Assembly (NCBI GenBank): GCA_949130495.1
Contig: OX422208.1
Coordinates: 687,967,702 to 688,031,701, forward strand
Length of the DNA: 64,000 nt
Direction of reading: 5' to 3'
Source: Sambucus nigra
Lineage: Eukaryota > Streptophyta > Magnoliopsida > Dipsacales > Adoxaceae
Of the stretch, positions 45,156-57,432 are shown piece by piece. Positions within the stretch are counted from its first letter, which is position 1, and each line of letters starts with the position of its first letter. Position numbers and translations under genes: made by a program. The notes beneath the pieces are model-generated. The model was not told the DNA's origin and ran no database searches. It saw only the letters and a list, made by a program, of their open reading frames with translations.

Positions 45156-45720
45156 GCTTCTAGACCGGGAGGCTTGCTATTTTGTGCTAATTCAGTGGCT
45201 AAGACAGATGGTGATTCATGTTGATCAAATTTCTCCTCGGAGAACAATTGTCACACCATTAGTTATTGTGTATAGTGAGAGGGATCCTTAAAAGAGAGGG
45301 CCTCCGAGTTTAATAGGAGTCGTTATTCTTTAGAGAGTGAGATTTTCTCCGATAATGCTCCTTGGTTCGGGAATTAGACCTATGATATTTTGACTACTTT
45401 GTTAATTGTCTCCTTAATTGAGTGATTTCTTGGTCACGGTCTTCCAGTTTTTCTTCATAAATGCTACCCAGATGGGAAGTAATTCTTCCTTTTAGTCACC
45501 AAACCAATGGTGTGTGGTATCGATAGTTAGGACTTGATCTCCTGAGGGAATGACCCATGCACCTAGAATGTCCTAACAATGAAAGGAGCCTAAGCGGAGT
45601 GCGATCCATCCTGATGACACATATCTTAGATATGACATGTCTCCTTACATGCGTGTGCTAAGATTGATTTTCAATCATGATGATTATTACGATAAATGAC
45701 TTTGATAATGTGAGAACTCA
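45156..45720 (-). pseudogene. Tat-lineage gag N-terminal part (element A, 5' part)
   Basis: Minus-strand continuation of the gag cut at 37851. Readable pieces: VTKRKNYFPSGSIYEEKLED, followed by a short coiled coil RDQEITQLRRQL, then degenerate sequence with several stops up to the insertion point (45156). The coiled coil near the gag N-terminus is usual in Tat gags. A PBS-like sequence lies at its upstream edge (45720-45745). The join is supported by the near-identical 5-mers flanking the copia element. Confidence 0.7.
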
Positions 45721-45721
45721 A

Positions 45722-45745
45722 GTTTTCCATCGATGATTCCGAATT
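45722..45745 (-). other. Degenerate Tat primer binding region (element A)
   Basis: Minus strand TTCGGAATCATCGATGGAAA lines up with TTAGCACCATCTGTGGGAAA at 18845. Weak by itself. Confidence 0.5.
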
Positions 45746-45850
45746 ATAAGGATATTGACCCGCAATAAAAGCATTAATTAGATATAGGCCCCTAAACAAT
45801 TATAAATGCAGAAAAGAACTAATAACACTAGATGTATGGGGTCCAAACAA
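45746..45850 (-). mobile_element. Part of the 5' LTR of Tat element A (inferred)
   Basis: Upstream of the PBS-like site; interrupted by the solo LTR at 45856. The remainder would lie at 47188-47530. Confidence 0.45.
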
Positions 45851-45855
45851 TTGGT
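45851..45855. repeat. Target site duplication, left (TTGGT)
   Basis: TTGGT before TGTAACAACC; identical to 47183-47187. Confidence 0.93.
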
Positions 45856-47182
45856 TGTAACAACCCGCGTAAAAATTTGGGGTATTTGCAAAAATACAGG
45901 AAAATTAAAGTTTTTGATAAAATTGTTTTTATTGCTCAATTATGTTGAGAATTATTTTTAAAGGCGACAATTATAAACGGTTTCGAAATCAGAGTAAAAA
46001 CAGATTTTATATTGATTTTAAAAAAAATTATCCCTTATAAAATTTTCTAGGCGAACTGCCAGATTTCCTGGGCGATCGATCGATTGACGCCTAGGCATCG
46101 ATTGATCGATGCCTTCAGAAAACGTGCGTAACAAGTAGTTTTAAGAATTTGTGTTTATTTCCAACTCCTACTTCTTTGCCTTATAAAATAAGGTCGTGGG
46201 CGACCCTTTTTGGTACAACTTTTTGGCAGCAAATATGTTTTTATTTCCTCTCCTTTTCATATACACTTTTCCCCTTTAATTTATGCATTCAACCTAAGGT
46301 TTTTAGAGGTGTTCTTGGGGATGTTTTGGTTTTGATCTTGGAGGATGATTTGGTGTTATTTGAGGACTGATTTTGATGGTGTTATCTGCATTTCTGGGCA
46401 GTTTTATGGTTGTTTTCTCACCGTGGTTTGATGTATGGGGTTTTACGCAATATGCCCCTTAATCTCGCGAGTATCATTCTCGTTGTTTTCCTGTGATTAT
46501 TGACTCATATTTGAATTGCTAAATTCATTGGAATCTGGAAATATTTGTTGGAATCTAATTTGGATTCATGTGGTATTATTTTTGGTGTTGAGCATGTTGT
46601 CATGAGATTTTAATATGGCATTGAGGTTGGGCACTCGCCAATATTCCTTTTTCCGAATATGCTAAAAAAATGCATAGGCGTGGTACGGTGGTGAGGCCTG
46701 GTGACCCGGTTAATGTGTTGTTGAGAAATTATATTGATAAAATTGCTTATGCGATTCACATTTGATTTGAATATTCGTACTCGTATTGTTACGTTTTATT
46801 CACCGCTAATATTTGTTGAGCATCTTTCCTGTCGTATTGTGTACTTCCCCATATTTTCTTTAGTTGGCAGGTTAGCGTGGATTTGGGACGCTATGGACTA
46901 ATTGGGATGATTTTTAGCGTAGATGATTTTGGAAGGATTGTTAATGCAAGATGAGAAGACTTGTATTTATTTGTATGTATAGAGCATTGGAGATTTATTT
47001 TATTTCAAGTTAGATGTTGTAATTAATTCGAGATATTTGTTGTATTTATTTAAAGATTGAGATTAGTGGATTTTTTATATTGTGGCATTTTTAGATGCTC
47101 TATACCTTGTTATTTGTGGATTTGGTTAGTTTTATCGATAGTAGCGCTCCGTTCGATCTCCCCGGGCGGGCGGGGTGTTACA
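45856..47182 (+). mobile_element. Solo LTR, 1.3 kb, related to the short LTR element
   Basis: From TGTAACAACCCGCG to GGGCGGGGTGTTACA, with TTGGT on both sides and no internal region. It shares blocks in the same order with the right LTR at 14091-15464: 'GAGATTTTAATATGGCATTGAG', 'TTCACCGTTATTTTATTGAGCATC' versus 'TTCACCGCTAATATTTGTTGAGC', and 'TGGCGGGTAAGCGTGAATTTGG'. It also carries a CGATCGAT cluster (46073-46112). No coding region. Confidence 0.93.
46073..46112. repeat. CGATCGATCGATTGACG dyads
   Basis: CGATCGATCGATTGAC and CATCGATTGATCGATG separated by about 8 bases. Confidence 0.88.
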
Positions 47183-47187
47183 TTGGT
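47183..47187. repeat. Target site duplication, right (TTGGT)
   Basis: Exact partner of 45851-45855. Confidence 0.93.
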
Positions 47188-47537
47188 CTACTTAGGTCCA
47201 TGGGGAAAGAAGGGATATTATTGTACTACTCAGGAAGAACAATGACGATTGGAGTTCTAGTGTTGCTAGCTTAGAGTCAAAGTCTCCACGTGCAGGTTAC
47301 AATCAATATTACCAAATTGGGTGATGTCTCCCTTATTTACAAGCTTAAGGATCCTACTAATCTCGGTCTCTTCATGTTCATCTTAATTATAAGTCATAGG
47401 GTCCTATAAAGACTCGTCTTCTAACTCTCCAACACGATCTTCCATGATTTTAACTTATCTCCCTACATATTTGTGATCTTCCCAGATAAGTCATGCAACA
47501 TCCACGTGACATAAATTCAGATACTCTCCCTTTATTT

Positions 47538-47587
<50 letters not shown>

Positions 47588-48279
47588 CGTGTGTGTGTGT
47601 GTGTATGTGTGTAATTATTATGTTATGCTTCCTTTCAGACATGATAACTTTGTGACTACGTTTTGAACTTAACAACCTTAATCGCATAACCAAATTACGT
47701 AGAGCAAATCCAGAAAATTTGCATATTGCTTTCAATGGCCAAAAGTAATTTCAACAATACTCCTTCCATGAGGAATGAAGCTCGAACCTCAGGACTATCA
47801 ACCCACCGGATACCTTTCGAAGGCTACAATTAGATGGCCATTGAAGTAGTCGCCTCCACCGTAATGTGAAAACTCAGATAGTAAGAATATAATGGTTGAA
47901 CTATTTTATTTTAAAACATTAGTATAACGTAACCCATGATTAGGGTGTCTATCCCAAAATAAATAAGTCCTATAGATTTTGTGTTGAATGTTAACCTATC
48001 TCTAAAAAATATAAAATCAAATACAAAGTTATCTTTTTATTTGTGGGTAATTTTATGTGTTATGTTCTTAGTAATTTTAATTGTTTTCTATATGTGAGGG
48101 TGGTGGCATGTGGTGCAAATTTTTTAATTTTTTTAATTTTTAATTTTTGTAACGGAATTTTTTGGTTTACACATTAGTATTTGTTATTATTATGAACCAT
48201 TATAAAAAGTATATTTGTTCATTTGTATGTATTCAGAACTGATGGAAAAATAAAATGATTTTTAAATATTCCAGTGCTT
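47188..48279. other. Unassigned stretch with AT/GT microsatellite
   Basis: 47188-47530 may be the outer part of the Tat element A LTR. 47545-47613 is a TA then TG dinucleotide run. The rest is AT-rich with no gene recognised. Confidence 0.55.
47545..47613. repeat. TA/TG microsatellite
   Basis: TA run followed by TG run. Confidence 0.95.
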
Positions 48280-48494
48280 TTGAATTTGCAATGATTTTGA
48301 ACCCTTGCAAATAAATTTCTTAAAACCATTGATTTATTTTTTTTTTGCAATGGTTATCCTAAACGGACATTCATTTTTAGTAAACTATCGTAATTATCAT
48401 TTTGCAATGCACCAATTTGCAACAATTTTGAATTATTGCAAAGTCCAATTGCAAGGGTTTAAAATATTTGAAAATTATCCTTTTTGGAGTAGTG
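48280..48494. mobile_element. Right end of a CACTA-type element
   Basis: Ends CCTTTTTGGAGTAGTG, the inverse of CACTACTCCAAAAAGG, a common plant CACTA terminus. The 200 bases before it carry repeated TTGCAA/GCAATGG motifs, as expected for subterminal repeats. I find no matching left end nearby. Confidence 0.6.
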
Positions 48495-51009
48495 TGTACA
48501 TGTGTCTCTCAACTCGGATCCACCCTCCACGAGGGATAACCGATCGGTTATTCATCCCGTCTTAGACCATTAAAAATAAGGGGGTACCCATCCATTTCAA
48601 ATCATCTCAACAACTAAACACGATCTGGTTTTTTCAACTTCTTCTCTCCCTAGTGTTCGAGATACTCGAGCTTATTCTAAACGTCCCAAAGAAGCTCGTA
48701 CTTCATAAAAGTCATTTTCCCCTTGAGAAAGGCTTGTACTTCCATGAAGTATATTCTGAGTACTGAAAGTGGTTTATAGTTCTAAAATGTCTCCTCTAAA
48801 AATAAACTGAGTCAAACCTCTACACAAATTCTGTAAAAGTCAGCACCTCTAATTGAAGCTCTATGCCACTAAAAAAACACCCAAAAATGGGGACACCTTC
48901 CCAAAAAAAGTCGGCTTTCTCTGCGAGGTAAAATAACCTCTACCCAAATTTTAGCGCAATACGCCACATATATATTGTGTTATAAATTGTACATACATGT
49001 TCATCTTCTTTTTCCCAGCCACCATTTAGGAGACTGGGTATGCAATTTATAGTGTTTATATTTTAGAAGCCTAATTTTTAATCCATCACCTCTACTTGTG
49101 TACTGTATTGATATCCTTATATGTTAGACAATGCTCATAAAATAACATAAATCAATTACATGAACATGAAAACATACTTTTTAAAATACGTTCTCAAGAA
49201 AGTTCCATTGAGTTGTGTCAACCCAAAACTTTAGAGGGAAATTTCTAAAATCTGGCCATTCTCACCACTTCAATGATAAAACTAATCATGTCAAGGCGGT
49301 GGCACCCATAATTTATTTTATCGTATAAGTAATTTTTAGATTTAGATATATGATCAACATATTTTTGTAATATGTAAATACATAAATTCAAAACAGTGGA
49401 AATGGTATATTAAAGACTAGTCTCAATAAATACCGCAATATTGTATCTTATATACCCGGTATCCCGTAGGATACACCAGTAAATATAACCCCATTTGTTG
49501 TAACTACGTTGGCTTTGATCCCATGTCCCCTTGGGCACATAGGCTCTATACCAAGATAAAATCGTGAAACCCAAGCTTCATAATATGTCTCTTAGCGTAT
49601 TATTTCTTAGAGATGCCTTAGTCTCGAGTCCTACACCCTTATATATTATCCAACCCCATTTTTTGAAACTATGTTGGCTTTGATCCTAATTACCCTTGGG
49701 TACATAGTTGTTATACAGATATAAAATCATGAAGTACAAGATTTTTAATACGTCTCTTGATGTATTATCTACAAGGGATGCATCCATCCCCAATCTTGAA
49801 CTCTCCTAACTTCTCCTGGTCCACCCCAATACCAAGATGCAGTGCCCTACTTTGCTTTTCATTAATAGAAAATTGCATCCTCGATGTAACCTCCAAGATT
49901 ATTAACCTAACTTTTCCCAGTTTACACACGCAAACTAGTTTTAAGGACAACAACTTTCGCCTAGTAACCACCCGAATATTATTAGATTATGTGATTATAT
50001 AATACATCTTCGGGGCCATTCTCAATATGATATTTCATACACCAACCCTTCCCCTATTAATTCAAGTCCTATAGTTTCACACACATCACTTTGTAACACG
50101 TGAACCTAACTATGTACGAAGTCATCATATGCCCTCGTGGGTACGTACGCATAATACCTAGTCTTTATTGTGAGTTCAAGACCTGAAAATATATTTGATG
50201 ATATGTTGTCTGTACCGAGATGCTCCCATCTCTTATCCCATGTCCCACACTACAAATGATATATCAGGCGATCTCTCACCCAACCTTATACAAACATAGA
50301 AAAACATATACATTATAGAGGTGCACCCATTTCTCACCTTTCTATCTCTCCTTAAACATCAAATGAGATATCAAAATGAGATTTCTAAGACACCTTCATT
50401 TATATTAAATGACCATCCAGTATATATATAAAGGCACATAGTTATATACAAGCAATATTGTCTGCCATCATCGGTTAAAGTGACAAGTTTATACCTCTCA
50501 CTTATACCATTTTCCTACAAAAGAAAATATCTAAATTTTTGGTGGAACCCTCATGCTAACGTTTCTAAAATAACTCAATTTATAGCTAAAAACTAATTAG
50601 TTAACTTAAAGGTCAATAATAATTATATAAATAAGGAGGCATTGACAATAAGTGGGGTGCATAACACCGTCCCCACTCGTAATTCAGTTCTTGAACCCAC
50701 ACAACAAGATTTTCTGGACCAACTGCAGACTTTAAAATTTTCCTTAGGATTTTCTTCAACCTTTGTATTTTTTATCTATAACAAATAGGTGACACTGAAC
50801 AACTTATGAAAGACTTTTTTTTTGTACAAAAGCCGTAGTTCCCAAATGGGCTTGCCCTAACAACTAGACATGACTTTAAATTACGTCCATGGTGAATGAC
50901 CAAGGCCTCGGACCTATAACTCAACCTTAGAGGAGGCAGTGGGATTGGAGATAAGCACCTATGTGTCGTCCATTAACTTTGCAGTGAAGTTCTCTTTCCC
51001 TGGACCCAG
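48495..51009. other. Unassigned AT-rich stretch with degenerate repeats
   Basis: No gene recognised. 49470-49790 holds two collinear copies of a 165-base unit ('ACCCCATTTGTTGTAACTACG' and 'ACCCCATTTTTTGAAACTATG', each followed by CCTTGGG.ACATAG and ATAAAATCRTGAA), with a weaker third copy at about 50095-50240. CACTAAAAAAACACCC at 48868 resembles a transposon end but has no partner. Confidence 0.6.
49470..49790. repeat. Two 165-base repeat units
   Basis: See the matching blocks ACGTTGGCTTTGATCC / ATGTTGGCTTTGATCC at 49506 and 49671. Confidence 0.8.
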
Positions 51010-51325
51010 CACCTCTTGGGGTTTGCAAGGCCACACTTACCCGATCATCTTCAGCGGGTACATGATGTCTTTAATGTGACCACATTGAAGAAGTTTATGA
51101 GAGATGAAGATAAATATCAGGAAATTGACCCTGATGGCATTGATTTACAGCAGGAAACTAGCTATGAAGAAAAGCCACAATGCATTCTAGACCATAGAGA
51201 GCAAACTTTGTGATCGAAAGTCATTCCCTTAGTTATGGTCTAGTGAGGACACCATAATGAGGTTGAGTCTATATGGGCGAAAGATGACGACATGCAGGTG
51301 AGATGTCCAGAATTATTCTAGTTAA
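51010..51325 (+). pseudogene. Integrase C-terminus and chromodomain fragment
   Basis: Plus-strand reading GFARPHLPDHLQRVHDVFNV, TTLKKFMRDEDKY, GIDLQQETSYEE, QCILDHREQTL, then past a TGA SKVIPLVMV and, after another stop, GHHNEVESIW and RCPELF. These are the end of a chromovirus integrase and its chromodomain, in a family different from the one at 1-2520 by sequence. Stops fall where relatives have Arg or Gln/Trp. Everything upstream (RT, RNase H, integrase core) is missing: before 51010 the sequence is unrelated. It is followed after 50 bases by an LTR. Confidence 0.88.
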
Positions 51326-51373
51326 GTAAATTTATTATTTTGAGAAACAAAATCTTTATTTTAGAGAGAAATA

Positions 51374-52433
51374 ATTAATACCCCATATTTTTATGCAAGA
51401 AATAAATTGTGAAATTATCTTAAATTACATCAACATGACATGTGATGTCACCAGTTGTGATATATTCTTTTGTATTAATATAGTCTTACGAGTTTTGTAA
51501 ATTATTCTCATCGGTGATATAAATTATTTATGAAATCGAATTTAATACACGATAAAAGAGTAAATAAATATTTCAATGTGACGGTGTATTCTGTGGGACT
51601 ACAGAACGATTTAGGATTTAGTACCAAGGGTTTTCTTGGTGTCGAGTTCCAATGATTGTAAAGTAGTTTCCTATAATGTTGGGTTACATGAAATTAATAA
51701 ATTAATTAAATATTGAAAATTATATTTGTGTATAGTAAATTATTCAATTTTATGAGTTAAATTAGTAATTGATATTAGGAAATATTGTGGGTTGGTTTCG
51801 TGATAAGTATAAAGTTCGTTTTAGTCTAAAAATATAGATTTTAGACCCATTGGGCTAGACAAGGTTTTAGATGATGCCCATGTAGAGCTCATCGCCTGGG
51901 TAAACGTTTTCGAAATTGATTAAAATACATGTTATATGTATAGTATCTTGTAGAAAACGTATATCTTAGTATTACCCACACTTCCAAGTGTTCTTTCAAC
52001 CCTACATTTTTATGTTAAAAACCCACACCCACCCCAGGTACTTCTAGTAGGGTCATTGGGAAGGACGTCGATAAGACCCTGGAAGGTAATCAGCGTCTTT
52101 AGCGGATCTATAATTTTAATGAAATTATGTTTTGGAACATTGGTAACTTGGGACTTTAACATTTTCTTCGGGCCTTCGCCTATGGCTTGTAATAATACAA
52201 GGATGATTATGGTTTATTTATTAGTTAATTAGTAATGTGGGCTATACCGGATTTCCCATAAATAAATCTTGTAAATTGACTTAAAGTTGTATGGTAAATT
52301 AATCTTTAATGACTGGTGAAATTAAAAATATTTTTTCTTAAATAATAAAATTGGACTTTTCCTTCTCTCTTTAACTCTTTGGCTCGGTGCGGGTTGACCC
52401 ACCAATGATCCAAACCCGAGTCAGGGCATTACA
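51374..52433 (+). mobile_element. Chromovirus LTR between a 3' pol end and a 5' gag
   Basis: A purine run TTTTAGAGAGAAATA precedes a start like TTAATACCCCATATTT (TG lost). It ends GAGTCAGGGCATTACA, followed by a degenerate PBS (AATGGTATAAGAT). About 1.06 kb. Shares the TAATACCCC start with the other chromovirus LTRs but little else. Confidence 0.75.
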
Positions 52434-52447
52434 AATGGTATAAGATA
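52434..52447 (+). other. Degenerate primer binding site
   Basis: AATGGTATAAGATA against the usual TTGGTATCAGAGC. Confidence 0.6.
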
Positions 52448-52609
52448 AATAGGATCCTCGAGTGTGATGGAGTATTATGCTTTTGTAGTATGCTTTCCTT
52501 ATATGTTTGCAATTGGTTAATGCTTTAGTATTGTTTAGTAAATCACTTTTGCTATTGTTTTCAATTCGCATCATTGTGTATTCAACTCTTGATTCTTATG
52601 TAGATGTCT

Positions 52610-53720
52610 CCATGATGTGAGATGTATGGAACGAGTCGTGAACCAGCTCGCCAACTCCCTTAATCAGAAGCAACGAGCCAACCGCAATGGGACAGTTGAG
52701 AGTACTACCTTCGCCTCCATACATAATCAGTTCAGGAGGATTTACCTGTCAACCTTTAATGAGGCAGTTGGCCCTGATGCTATAAAAGAGTGGGTCGATG
52801 AAGTCACTAGGGTAATGGAAATTCTTGATGTGACATCTAGGCATAAAGTCAAATTCGCTACATTCCAATTCATGGAGCAAGCACAATTATAGTGAAGCAC
52901 CAATTCTTCCAGTAATACTAAGACTATTGATTAGGGTAGCTTTAGGGTTGCCTTATTTGACAAATACTTTCCCAGGGCATTAAAGGATGCCAAGAAGGAC
53001 AAGTTTTTAAAGCTAATATAGGGGAAGACCTCTGTGAATGAGTACCTAGTGGAATTAAAAAAATTGTGTAAGTACGTCGATGCTATGTAAAGAAATGAGA
53101 CCGAGAAGACGAGGTTATTTCTCAAGGACTTAAACCTTGGCATTTGGAGAATTTTGGGAGGTATTGATTTGAAAAAAATTAGGATGACAGTGAATAAGGC
53201 CATTCAGATAGAGCTTAAGTCTGAGGCTATCAAGGTCATGTAGGAGAAGAAGATAGAGTCCATCGAGTCCCAAGGCAACCATTACAGAAAGACCCTGGGC
53301 GGGTCTTGAGGTTTCTTTGTGAAACTAAGGTCCACCATGGGGGTTGGTTCATTATCATCCTAGTGTACTAGTGATCAGTGTCTTATAGCCCCCGTTGAGA
53401 AGACTTGTTTTGATTGTGGGTCCCTCGACCACTTTAAGAGAGATTTCCCATAGAGAGATTCTAACAGTTAATAAGGTAGTCAAGAGGTTGTCAAAATAGT
53501 GTTGGGTAGGTGTCCCAGTTACATAGGCCCTACTCAGCAGTAGCAGCAGCAACACCAGTTCTCCTCGGGCTATCAGCAACCCCCGAGGCATAGTGTGGAT
53601 GGTTTATGTCCAAGTCGTGGGGAGGATAACTGCGGGCCATGTAAGGTGCCCTACGACGAGGGTAGCAGGTTCAACCCAGGGTGAGCCTATGCCATTTTCT
53701 CAGTTTACTACACCTTTCGA
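52610..53720 (+). pseudogene. Chromovirus gag
   Basis: Plus strand. ORF 52617-52892 begins MRCMERVVNQLANSLNQKQ and contains FRRIYLSTFNEAVGPDAIKE and WVDEVTRVMEILDVTSRHKV, the start of the gag core. After stops it continues RVALFDKYFPRALKDAKKDK, SVNEYLVELKKLCKYVD, KTRLFLKDLNLGI. A zinc-knuckle relic C-FD-C-GSLD-H-FKRD-F at about 53408-53450 has lost its last Cys. A glutamine-rich tail with QQQQHQFSSGYQQPP follows (about 53535-53590). It sits behind the LTR and PBS of 51374-52447. No pol follows; at about 53720 the sequence becomes an unrelated plus-strand gene. Confidence 0.87.
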
Positions 53721-53879
53721 CAATCCATCGATGATGGAAGGTATTATTATATTGTATACTACATAGGTTAAGGAATTATTCTTCCACTACTTTAGCTCCC
53801 AATCCCTAAGTGTTAAGTATATCACATCAAGGTTTCATACCTCAAAGATCCTTGATACTGCAAACATAAGATTTAGGTG

Positions 53880-56163
53880 ACAAATTATGTTGATACTAAT
53901 AAAACCACTTCTTCTGCCCAATTAAACTCTTTAGAGAAAGCCTTGATGGATAAATAGTCATTAATCACCAAACTAGTAGATGTCCCTCTAACAGCCGAAG
54001 AGGTGGACTTAGGATAGGTTCCCACCACATCTTATAACCCTAATACCTCTCATCTTAGATGGTATAAGAGTGATGTCAGAGATAAAGATCTAGCTAACCT
54101 GAGAATCCTATATTCCATACGAGATAATGTAACCATTAGGATTCCTGACCTAGAAAAGAGGGCTTATGATAAGAGAAAAGCAAATGAGATTTTATTTCCC
54201 TAGTTGGGCTCTCCAAGTTGGAGTTATCTTCCCTCCCATACCTCAATAAGATCCATATTAAAGGGGTGTGGATTAACTCCTACTAAGTTTCCTCCAAATG
54301 TGTATTGGTCCATTATTGGGGAAATGATCTACTGGAAGAGATATGGGGGGTTTGATATGTATGGGGATATATTTAGGTTTTTGTTTGGTTTAAAGGATAA
54401 CCAGAAGACCACAAGGTAATATTACTTTTCTCCCGGGAAGTCCAATACTAAAATAGTCCAGATTTATCAAACTAATAATCATAATTGGAAGAGCAAGTTC
54501 TTCTACATTTCTAGTGTATGCAAGTTATTTCCTAATGATCACAAAAGAGGGATCAATATTCCCAAGGATTGGTGTCCCTCGGACCTGATTGCCAAGAAGG
54601 CACCCTCATTGGATAAGAGGTTATTGAAGCTCATGATATAAATCTGCACTTGGGATCCTATGTTCTATGAGGATGCATACACCCACAAGAGGTTTAGGAA
54701 AATAAAGGATATCTGAGCATCATTGAACTTGACACATATAGGCCATCAAAGCCTAATATTGATGATGAAGAAAGTTCTGAGGAAGAGGAGAGGAATGAGG
54801 TGGAGGTTGTCCAGGTTGAATATGATTATAATGAGATCGAAGAGGAGGTCGAAGAAGGTGATATATTTTCTCAAGTCTTAAATCATCCTTCTTTTTTGCA
54901 TGCTTCAATACTTAAAATTTAGGTGATTACTAACTGAGCTTATCCTTCTTTTGATGTATCTTTAACTCCAAATTCTAGATCATTTATCATGGCTTCAGTA
55001 AACATTTATAGGGATAATGTAAAGGAGATTCAAGCTAAAAAATTCAAAGAATTACCTCAGCTAGAAGTTTCCATAAAGGTAAAGGAAATGACTCGTACCA
55101 GATGACATAATGATGATACATCTCAAGTAATAAATATGAAGCAGCAAAATTGTCCATTGAAGAGGACAATAAGAAGAAAATTAATGAAAAGTTAAAGGTA
55201 AGGTCACCGAGGAGAGGTGTGGTGGTAATAAGAGACATTTGGATGACCCATCACCCATCAAACAAGGATCCAAAAATTTCCAAACCAAATGGCCAAGAAT
55301 ATATTTCCATTGATGGTTGATTTGATCAGTAGCTGTTCAAGGAAGGGAACTCTTCATCTCTATATGGTCATGCTAACACCTTCGAGTTTGACCCTCCAGT
55401 GACCAAGGTAGAGTTTTTGGCAGATCCTAAATCCATACTTCTAAATGTTGCGAATACTCCTCAGGTACTAGGATTTATCTATTATAGCCCTAACTTTAGG
55501 TTCTTGCGGGATCTGGATGTTGACAAATTATGGAACTTTGCTTCCTACAAGTCCTTTGTTATAAATTAAATGGACTCATCTTTTATTATTCTTTTGTACA
55601 CGATATTTTATCCTTTGGATAATTTGTTTCGTTTCTCATTTTATAGGGTAACATTTCCACCACCGTTTTTATGGAGAAAGTTAAGTCTATCATGAATACC
55701 TGGGTTGAGCTTACAATTTTAAAAGAGGAGCTCGAAAGAAGCATCAAATATCTTAAGTCTGATCTGTCCAAGGTTAATAGAATGTTGTAAGAAAATGATG
55801 ATTAGATGGTGAGAAAGGTGGAAAAGCTTAGTAAGGTTGAAGAGGAGATTAGACTTTTGTGTAAGATTTCAAAGGTGCCAAGGACTAGCTTGATGCTTTA
55901 AAGTTCAAATTTTGTTAGGCTTGGTTGGATTCTTCCATGGCCAAAGATTAAGATGTGAAAACCTTCAAGGATGTAGTGGAATATATCATAGACTAACTAT
56001 AGCCTTCCTCAAGGGCTATGACGAGCTTAAAAAAAGGGCAACTAAACACTACCCTGACATTGTTGAAGTCGTAATGTCCTGGGAGGGACATGATGATGAA
56101 GCGAAATCCTTGGATGAGGAGGAGGAGGCTACTCACCGAGATGAAGTAGGGTCATCTTCTGAT
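53880..56163 (+). pseudogene. Antisense gene 2 in Tat element B (PF04195-like), part 1
   Basis: Plus strand, frame reading VTNYVDTNKTTSSAQLNSLE, then LITKLVDVPLTAEEVDL, LRWYKSDVRDKDLANLRI. The core lies at 54200-54650: SWSYLPSHTSIRSILKGCGL, PTKFPPNVYWSIIGEMIYWK, DIFRFLFGL, YYFSPGK, NHNWKSKFFYISSV. The arrangement (short LhPN-like motif, WxxxxG, then WKxxFFYxS) is the same as in the gene at 26689, and like PF04195. An acidic region, probable introns (an acceptor TTTCTCATTTTATAG at 55634-55648), a coiled coil (LKEELERSIKYLKSDLSKVN, 55715-55790) and an acidic C-terminus (SLDEEEEATHRDE) follow. TAG stops at about 53959 and 54016 fall in otherwise good frame. The solo LTR at 56169 cuts it; it resumes at 59114. 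Confidence 0.65.
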
Positions 56164-56168
56164 GACGA
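56164..56168. repeat. Target site duplication, left (GACGA)
   Basis: GACGA before TGTAACACCCC; identical to 59114-59118. Confidence 0.94.
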
Positions 56169-57254
56169 TGTAACACCCCGTAAATTCAAGGGCCTTTAAT
56201 TAAATAAAATATTTTGAGAAAATTAATTTATTTTATTTGGAGAATTAAATTCATGATTTGAGAAAATTTTAAATTGAGGAATTTATTAATTTGGCGAATT
56301 GATGATTAATTATTTTGAATTATTTTACGTCGTATTTTGAGATCTTAAATTTGAAAGATGTTATGAATTAATTCGGATGCCGATTTCGAGAGTACGGTTG
56401 AGTACGGTTGAGTCTGGTAGGATCGAAATAGTCCAAAATGAGTGGCCATATGTATATATTGGGTATCGAGAATTAATTATACATAATTGAGTTCCAAATA
56501 AAGATTTTGGGCCCTTTTTAGGAAGCCCATAGATCCAAAAATGGGAATTGAGTTTTTAACCATAAGTGTGTAAGTGTGAGGTAACTTAAAGTAATTTTAG
56601 AAGACTAAAATTAGGATGAGAATAAGAGGACAGCCATTGGAAGACAAGTTGGGGATTTTGGGAGATAGCTTCAAAAATAAGAGGACATCCTTGCATTAAA
56701 TCCAACATTCTCATCCAAAGGCTTTGATTTACAGATTGAGGCAAGTGGTTTAATTTGCAATTGTTAATTTTCATTTACCTATTCATATTAAAGGAGGTGA
56801 AATCAATTAATAGGTTAGGGTTTATGTTTCATTAGAAATTGGGGATTTTCATTGTTGGGAGTTATAATATGTAAGAAATGAAAAGATTTGGTTGATTGGA
56901 TGCTCTAATTGATGTAATTGTTAGGGTTAGATTGAATATGATAAAATGATGGATTTATGATGAATCTTGAAAAGTTTTGATGAAGAAATATGTATAAAAA
57001 TGAGGTATTTACTATTCTAATGGCGATTCTGTCCATGCGGCCCAGTAGAAAATTGTGTTTTCTAAATTTTGGTTTTTGATACATTCTCTCCAAAAACGGC
57101 TCCAAAATCCCCCAAAACGGCATTTTAAAATTTTAGGCATATTCGTGGGGCAAAAAATTTAAGAAATATTTTTTAGTTGTCATTCCGTTACAGATTGCCT
57201 AGATTGATAGGCATGACTAATTATCCTTGAATTAATTAAATTGGAGAGATTAAC

Positions 57255-57432
57255 GTTTATGATTGAGTGATTGAAACCTTGTTAATTAAATGGGGGGAAC
57301 TTAATTGGATGAAATTGAACATTGAATTGGGAATATTGAAAAGGTTTATGAATGAGTGATTGAAACCTTATTAATGAAGTAGGGGAAACTTAATTGGATG
57401 AAATTGAACATTTAATTGGGAATATTGAATTT
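57255..57432. repeat. Tandem duplication, 89-base unit
   Basis: GTTTATGATTGAGTGATTG at 57255 and GTTTATGAATGAGTGATTG at 57344, each followed by the same 70 bases with few changes. Confidence 0.93.

Noticed and set aside
48868..48900. CACTAAAAAAACACCC as a transposon start
   Set aside because: No partner end or subterminal repeats close by; could be chance.
52931..53591. Minus-strand ORFs
   Set aside because: Shadows of the plus-strand gag at 52610-53720.
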